From assembly GCA_030639305.1 (NCBI GenBank), contig DAOWCY010000233.1:1-10532 (forward strand): a stretch of 10,532 nt of DNA, given 5' to 3'. The notes under the pieces are model-generated. The model was not told the DNA's origin. It did not search any database and worked only from the letters and a program-made list of their open reading frames with translations. Every line of letters starts with the position of its first letter. The first letter of the stretch is position 1. This document shows positions 1 through 6,800 of this stretch, piece by piece. Source of the stretch: JAGLQA01 sp023135565 (GTDB taxonomy: Bacteria > Acidobacteriota > Aminicenantia > UBA2199). Made by a program: the position numbers and the translations under genes.

Positions 1-157
1 CCTAAACAATCCCCCCAAAACTACCAATAACCCCACCACCACACCCACAAAAACCCCAAATCACCCCCAAAAATACCCCCCCCCACCCCCCCCCACACCC
101 CAAAACCACCCCACCAAAACCAAAAAAACACATCCCCAAAATCCCCACCAAACCCAC
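1..157. other. G-free, C/A low-complexity stretch
   Basis: There is not one G on the + strand in these 157 bases and only about eight T; the first G is at 158. The other strand is therefore almost pure G and T, with G runs of four to nine. No credible gene lies here: the minus-strand frames that stay open across it translate to Gly/Trp/Phe/Val-rich low complexity, as any G/T-only sequence would. It could be real G-quadruplex-prone DNA. It could equally be a sequencing or assembly artefact at a contig end, because read tails that decay into G calls give this picture. I favour the artefact. Confidence 0.7.
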
Positions 158-217
158 GCACCAAAGGTGCACACAATACGCAACCCTTCGGGTGTGCTGA
201 AGAGCTCGACGAACTCT
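158..217. repeat. Cluster of three short palindromes
   Basis: Three inverted repeats follow each other closely. GCACC-AAA-GGTGC lies at 158-170, ACCC-TTC-GGGT at 183-193, and an imperfect palindrome at 201-217 (AGAG-TCG arms with one mismatch around a central A). The first two have a short GC-rich stem and a three-base loop, the same format as the hairpins downstream of the relaxase and coupling-protein genes. They may be protein-binding sites in an origin-of-transfer region or members of a dispersed palindrome family. No function can be assigned from sequence alone. Confidence 0.5.
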
Positions 218-266
218 GTATAACTCCATCAGTAAAGCGTTTTAGTTTTTTTAGAAAAATTGTTTT

Positions 267-344
267 GTCCATCTGCCGGTACTGACCATTTCCTGGTTTT
301 CCTTTTATATTGCACTTCTTAGTGTCCACCCATTGGTACTGACA
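267..344. repeat. Pair of 20-bp direct repeats; possible IS end or operator/oriT repeats
   Basis: The copies at 267-286 and 324-343 match at 15 of 20 positions. Both begin GTCCA and end GGTACTGAC, and their starts are 57 bp apart. Read on the minus strand, the outer copy starts TGTCAGTACC at 344 and runs to TGGAC. Two spaced repeats of this kind with an outer TG resemble the multiple terminal repeats of IS21-family elements, which would place an element end at 344 with its body to the left. No transposase gene is visible to support that. The other reading is a pair of binding sites for the RHH protein encoded just downstream. Confidence 0.5.
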
Positions 345-349
345 AAATA

Positions 350-366
350 TTTGCTTTTTTAGCAAA
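350..366. repeat. Hairpin with T5 loop
   Basis: This is a perfect 6-bp inverted repeat, TTTGCT (350-355) and AGCAAA (361-366), around a loop of five T. It sits 34 bp upstream of the -35 box of the accessory gene, so it is not a terminator for any gene seen here. It could be an operator or one of the inverted repeats that usually flank a relaxase nic site. Confidence 0.4.
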
Positions 367-399
367 GCCCCACCCGTTCCGCCAGGAATAATATTTATG

Positions 400-428
400 T
401 TGACAGAATGGAAATTATATATTATATT
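400..428 (+). promoter_or_regulatory. Sigma70-type promoter for the Dtr genes
   Basis: A perfect -35 box TTGACA lies at 400-405. A 17-bp spacer separates it from TATATT at 423-428, in a very A+T-rich stretch. Transcription would start near 434-436, only about 12 bases before the accessory gene's ATG at 447. A TATAAT at 428-433 is also present, but its 22-bp spacing from the -35 box is too long. Because the RHH gene and the relaxase overlap by one base, this promoter would drive both. Confidence 0.65.
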
Positions 429-436
429 ATAATATT

Positions 437-440
437 GGAG
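437..440 (+). promoter_or_regulatory. Ribosome binding site that decides the first start
   Basis: GGAG with a six-base gap to ATG 447 selects that codon. An in-frame ATG at 408 lies inside the promoter spacer, has no Shine-Dalgarno sequence, and would be upstream of the expected transcript start. Confidence 0.65.
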
Positions 441-446
441 TGTGCA

Positions 447-824
447 ATGAGAACAAGAAAATTTCAGTTTAGATTGCCTGATGATCTTAGAAATAAGGTT
501 TTGAGAGATTCTGTTATGATGGGATTCCCTTCTATTTCGTCTTATCTCTGTAAACTAATCGAGATTGGATTACCTCAAATTGAATCGAAAAATATCAATG
601 TACAAGATGTTATACAAGAGCAGCGAATTTTATTAGATAGTCTTTCAGAAAAAGTAAATGATTTACAGAAGAGAGACTATATCACATACAAGATCGCTGC
701 TCATATCCTGGCCCGTTCTTTCTTCACTAAACCGGGTGTCCTCCCTGAAAACATAATAGCCGAAGCTAACTCATTGATAGAAAGCGAAGTCAAAAATATG
801 GAGAAAAAATTCAGGGGAAAATAA
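447..824 (+). CDS. RHH relaxosome accessory protein (TrwA/TraY/MobC-like role)
   Basis: This 125-residue protein is likely a DNA-binding accessory factor of the relaxosome, recognising origin-of-transfer DNA and perhaps repressing its own promoter. Residues 1-45 look like a ribbon-helix-helix fold: a basic beta-strand (RTRKFQFRL), then Pro-Asp-Asp and a helix, then the turn GFPSISSYL and a second helix. Residues about 50-76 form a polar, heptad-like helix suited to dimerisation, and the rest is alpha-helical and ends very basic (KKFRGK). The start at 447 is chosen for its GGAG site; an upstream in-frame ATG (408) falls in the promoter. The stop overlaps the relaxase start in TAATG, which implies translational coupling and a common job. 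The 5' half is more A+T-rich than the downstream genes. The fold is inferred from pattern; the role comes mainly from position. Confidence 0.78.
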   Translation: MRTRKFQFRLPDDLRNKVLRDSVMMGFPSISSYLCKLIEIGLPQIESKNINVQDVIQEQRILLDSLSEKVNDLQKRDYITYKIAAHILARSFFTKPGVLPENIIAEANSLIESEVKNMEKKFRGK

Positions 825-3800
825 TGATCACAGGCGCAATGAGAACAGCTTCATCTATCAAAGATTACTTCAAGAATCACAAAGGACACAAAGGAGAAGA
901 CCTTCATGAAAATACCCAAAAAGAAAGCCGGGAAAAAAATAATGAAGAGAAGGCCGGGAAGGGAAACTATTTTAAAGGCGCCAGGGGACAATGGCAGGGA
1001 AAGCTGGCGGAAGAGAGATTCCCTTCAGGGCAATTCAAATATAATGATTTTGTAAAAGTAGTCGATGAAAACGATAGGTTCAGGACATTCGATTTGAAAT
1101 TCACAACTTCAAATAATGTGCCTGCCGGGGTAAAAAATAAAGCCGGATTTAAAGATGCCATGAAAGGTTCGATTAGCAAAGTAGCCGGACAAATCCAGGC
1201 GGATATGAAGATCAAATTCAAGAAGGAAAAGAAATCGAAAAACCTGGACATTAAGATTCAGAAAACTAAAGACGGGGAATTTCTCGCAAAGATCGAATCT
1301 CATAATGTTATAAAAAAGAATGCCCCGGAGATCGAAGAGCTGCTCTCGAATCCTAAATACCGGTCTATGTTTCGCGGAGAAATGGTCAAAGAGCTTGCTA
1401 AAATAGGCGCTCGAACAAATGAAGCCGGTTTCGATTTACAGTCTTATACAAAAGAATGCCGGGTTTCGGGGGAATTTCTCTGTCAGGCCCCCAAATCTGT
1501 TTCGGTAACCATGATGTATCCTGAGCATTTTGAAAAGATTCTACGCTGTCATGAGAAGGCCAATGAAGCAGCCATGAAGTTTGTTGAAGAGAACTATATC
1601 GTATCCAGGGTGCAGGTAAGTGGAATCAGCCGCAGGGAGCTAACTAAGAATATGTTGTCTGCGGGATTTACCGAATTAAGTAATCGTGACCGGCAGCCCC
1701 ATCTGCACACTCATAATAATATTTTTAACACCACACGCAATCCATTCTATAATAAAAACAGGAAAGGGGGTAGAGAGTTCTTGACTATAGATTATAGGGC
1801 GATTCGCAATAATTTCCCGATCATCGACGGCGTTTATAAAAACAAATTAAGCGAAGGCTTAAAAAAGGAAGGATATGAACTCAAATACGAAAAAGATAAC
1901 CGGTTGAATTTCGAGATTGCCGGTTATACGCGGGATCAGATATTGCATTTCAGCCGGGTGCCTAAGATAGATAAAAAGCTGGAAGAAATGGGTACAAACC
2001 GGGAGCAAGCCACCGCCAAACAAAGAAACGTGGCGAATTTGAAGACAAGAAAAGCAAAAGTCCATGTAGACGAAGAGTTATGGAAAACGCAGGTTTTAAA
2101 GGAGATGGCTGAAAGGGGCATTCAATCTCCCCGGCTTATCCATGAGCGGGCTGCCTCTCCATCTATCGACATTCCCGCTGCCGATCTAAAAAAAGAACTT
2201 CTCAAAGCCAGTGATGATTTTTTCTACGGCCATGCGGCTTTCACCAAACATGAGTTTGTCAAAGGTGTTTTAAAACTGGCCGGGGATATTTTGCCCGTTG
2301 AATATATCGAGGATTATTTCGACAGGAGCGGGCGTTTTATCACCCTGGGTGTGCGGAAAGGCAAAACCTATTTTTCTACCGCCGAAAACATCAAAATCGA
2401 ACAAAGCGTCTACAGGTATGCAGCCGCTGGAAAAAATAAAAGACCCCGTGTAATCAGGGAATCTAAAGTAAATAGATTTCTCAAATATACTAACCTGAAA
2501 GAGGGTCAAAAAAAGGCGGTACGCTTTATGGCAACCTGTCCCCACCGGGTGGCGGCCATCCAGGGCGACCCCGGTGTAGGTAAATCCTATATGTTGGATA
2601 AAGCCAGGGTTTTTTTTGAGAAAGAAGGTTATAAGGTAACGGGCCTTGCTCCCTCCAACCAGGCCGCTTTAACCCTGAGAGAAAAATCGGGATTATGGGC
2701 CTCAACGATTCATTCTTTTTTCATTCGGCTCCAGGTGGAAGCCGGAACCTGGGACAAAGACCGCAATCCCCTGGATTTGCGTTTAACCGATTTCAAAGGA
2801 TTGAGACGGCGCGGTCAAAAAAAAATCTGGTTCGTGGACGAGGCGTCTTTGATCGACAACTACACCATGTATCGTCTGCTCGAAGCCGCGGAACTTAAAA
2901 ACGCCTACGTTGTTTTTTTAGGAGATAAAGGCCAGATGCCGCCGGTGGAATCCGGCAAGCCTTTCGCCAATATGATAAATGACGAAAAAATTCCCTTTGT
3001 AGAGGTAAAAGAGATTCTACGCCAAAAAGAAGTATGGCTTGTTTTCGACTCCGGGAAACTGTCTGCCGGGAACCGGAACCGGATACTGGATAAAGCTCGA
3101 AGGGATAATGCCACGGTAACTTTTTTCGATAGTTCGCCTTTTGCAAGCATCGACCCGCGGCAATTAGAAAGCGTACAGGTAAAACGCGGCCTGAAAGTAA
3201 CGGTTTTTAAAGACAGATCGATCAAAGAGGCTGTTCAATCCGCGGTAGACGGCCAGGTGCTCGACAGCCTCGATCTTTTGCGCGGCAGGATACATGAGAT
3301 AAAGAATAGAGAGGTGAGGCTTCGGGAAATCGCGAAATATTTTGCCGGGTTATCACCCGGTGAAAGGGCGCAGACAGCTATCATTACCGCCACCAACAGG
3401 GACAGGACAGCCATCAATAATTATGTGCGGGAAGCGCTCAAAGAGCAGGGGGAATTAACAAATGGGCTTGTTTTCCACATACCGGACAGTAATGGCGAAA
3501 TCCAGGGCAAAGAATTTGCCGTAGGTGACAAAGTGATACTTTTAGAAAAAAAGGAATTCTCCGGCCATTGGGTTTTGAAAAACGATACCGGCATAATAAA
3601 AAAATTTGGCAAAAAGACCGCTTTAGGTGTAGGCAAATCAGGTTTTTACCTGGAGAAGCAGCCCCTGATAACTATCGAAACCAGGGGAAAAAGGATTGTG
3701 GTTAACCTGAAAAAATACGACCGAATCGACTACGGCAACTGCTCGACTACTTACAAAGAACAGTCTGCCGGTCACAAAAGAGTGCTGGCTCACTTCGACA

Positions 3801-6800
3801 CCAAACAATACAATGTAAACAACCTCAATGATTTCCGGGTGAAAATATCCAGGGCGGAAGGGGAAATCATTATCTGGACCGATGATGGGAAAAGATTATA
3901 CGATGCGGTGAAAAACGAACATGCCCGCGTCAGCATCAACGATTTTTCCGTAGACGATTTTAAAGTACATGAAACACCCACTTTCGCCGACAAAGAAGAA
4001 TTTCTAAAAGAGATCGCTGAGAAATTTGAATACGAAAACGCCGCTTTTTCAAAAGGCGAGTTTATAAAAGGAGCCGCAGCTATTTATGAAGAGATGGCGG
4101 AACTGGAAGAAGCGCCTTTTTTTATCACTGAAACCGATATAAAAGAGCACTTGCGACAGGAAACCGAAGCCGGACATTATATAGAAGTAGGTGAAAAGAA
4201 CCGTGTTCTATATTTTTCTACCCGGGAAAATATCCGCATCGAGCAGGAGATTTATGAAAGAACCGTAGCGGCCAAAAACCGGGTCAGCGGATTCGATCAG
4301 GCCGCCGTCAGGCAATATTTAGAAAAATCCACCCTGAGCAGCAGCCAAAAAGAGGCGTTCTTTTTTCTGACCGCCGGCAGGGACCGGGTAAGAGCGCTGC
4401 ACTGCGCCCCCGGCGCCGGGGAAGCTTCGCTGTTGAAAGCCGCCGGGAAATTCTATGAAGAGGTGGGCAATTATAAGGTAGTGGGCCTTGCGCCTTCCAA
4501 CAGGGCAGTCTCGACGTTAAAGGAAAATGCCGGTTTTGAAAAAGAGAATGCCTTCACCATACATGGTTATCTTATTCAACTGCAAAAGGAAGCCGGGACC
4601 TGGGAAGCGGATCGCGACCCTACCGACCTGCGTTTAACCGATCTTTCCGGGTTAACCCCCGGTTCTCATAAGGAGACCTGGTTCGTGGATAAATCGTCTC
4701 TCCTGGATAATCATGTCATGAACAAGCTGCTGCTGGCAGCGGAGTTAAAAAACGCCGAAGTGGTTCTTTCGGGAAGCCGGAGTCAATTGCAGCCGGTTGG
4801 AGCCGGTTGTCCTTTCACCAACATGATAAAAGATGGCAAAGTGGGTTATGTGGAATTAGACGAGATCGTAGGCCGGGGAGATAAAAGCAGCCCCGTAAAA
4901 GATGCGCTGCAAAAGGTGGTGGATAACGATCTGCCTGCCGGTCTCGAAATTTTGGAATCCCGGATAGTGCAGGAGCGGGACGATGAAATCAGGCTGCAAA
5001 AGATCGCTTCGACCTACACGGCACTGCCCCCGGAAGAAAGAGAGCAAACAGCCGTTGTTACCGGCACCAACCGGGACAGGGTAAAAATAAACGATAATGT
5101 GCGTGACATTTTAAAAGAAAAGGGAGAATTAGGCAGCGGTTTTGTTGTTAAGGTAACCGATTCCAGGGGAAAGGAGCAGGACAGGGAATTTTCGCCCGGC
5201 GACAGGGTGATTTTTTTGAAAAAGGATGACATCGGGGAACACACAGTTGGGAAAGATGAAACCGGGGTTGTTAAAGAGATCAAAATAGAAACGGGCAAAA
5301 GCGGCGTAATAACAATCGAGTCCAATGGGAATAGGATTGCTGCCGACCTGTCCGAATATAACAGCATCGAACATGCCTACTGCTCTACCGCTTACAAAGA
5401 GATGTCTTCACCGGAGAAAGCAAGAACCCTGGCTCACATCGACACCAAACAGCATAATGTGAATAGCCTGAACGACTTTGTGGTGAAACTATCCGCCGCG
5501 GAAGTTGAAGTCAGTCTTTTTACCGACGACCGGAAAGGTTTGTTCGACGCCGTAAAAAGAGAGCAGGACAAGACCAGCATTAATGATTTTTCCCCGGAAA
5601 ACTACAGGAAACATGAAGTGTCCGCACAAAGCGAAAAAGAAGCGCTGCTTGAAAAAATCTCAGGAAAGTTCGAGTACAAGAATGCCGCTTTTTCGAGAGA
5701 TGATTTTTTGAATGGAACGAAAGTCATCTATACCGACATGATCGAGTTGGGTGAAACCGCCCTGGAAATCAGCGCCGCTGATTTAGAAAACGAATTTCAC
5801 AAAAAAATTGAAGATAGTTATTTTATAGAAATAGGCCGTACAGGAGAGGCGCCTTATTTTTCAACCAACGAAAACATAAGAATCGAACAGGAGATTTATG
5901 AACGGGCAGCGGCGGCTAAAAACCGGGTCAGCGGATTTGATGAAGCAAAAGTCAGGGATTTCGCGGCTAACACCACCCTGAACAGCGGCCAGCGAGACGC
6001 CCTGTTTTTTATGACCAGCGGCAGAGACCGCATCAAAGCGGTGCAGGGAGCGCCAGGCGTAGGCAAGTCGTTCATGTTGAATATAGCCGGGAATTTTTAT
6101 GAGAAAGAAGGTTATAAAGTAGTGGCTCTTGCTCCCAGCAACAAAGCCGTATTAAATTTGAAAGAGCGGGCCGGTTTTGCGGACGCCGCCACCATTCATT
6201 CTTATCTCATCAAACTGCAAAAGGAAGCCGGGACCTGGGAGACGGGCCGTGATCCTTTAGACTTGCGATTAACCAACCTGGAAGGCCTAACCCCCGGCCT
6301 TCATCCTGAAATCTGGTTTGTAGATGAAGCATCTCTGATCGACAACTATACCATGAACCGGCTGCTGGAAGCAGCAGAGAAGAAGAATGCGGAAGTCATC
6401 CCCATAGGCGACAAAAATCAATTGCAGCCTGTTGGCGGGGGCAAACCTTTCACCAATATGTTAAAAGGAGAGAAGCTCAAGTATGTAGAAGTAAATGAAA
6501 TCTTGCGGCAGGAAGAGGAATGGACGGTTTACCATGCAGAGCGGTTGTCCGAAACAGACAGGCAGGAAATTACCCGGCAAGCTGGATTACTAAAGAATAA
6601 TGCAGCGCTTACCTATATAAAAGGCAGCCCCCCCGACAATATCGCCGATCAAAAGAACCCGGCTGTTTTCCAGGTGGAAAAGTATAAGGCAGCGTCAGGC
6701 GCTGAGATAGAGATTCACAAAGACAGCGCCTTGAAAGAAGCGGTTAAAGATGCGGTAGAACATAATATTGCCGGGAGTTTGAATAAGCTGAACAGCCGGA

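Noticed and set aside
21..365. Minus-strand open frame of 114 codons spanning the window start
   Set aside because: Its C-terminal half is the G/T-only stretch translated into Gly/Trp/Phe low complexity, it has no recognisable domain, and it crosses the direct repeats and palindromes.
3626..3643. Second P-loop-like string GVGKSG (residues 935-940) inside helicase unit 1
   Set aside because: It lies in the hydrophilic SH3-like insertion, after the true Walker A and B of that unit, without the preceding beta-strand, and is absent from the other units.
4400..4430. Sequencing error as the cause of the broken Walker A in unit 2
   Set aside because: The frame stays open on both sides, and several independent motifs in the same unit are altered by in-frame substitutions, so a single error does not explain it.
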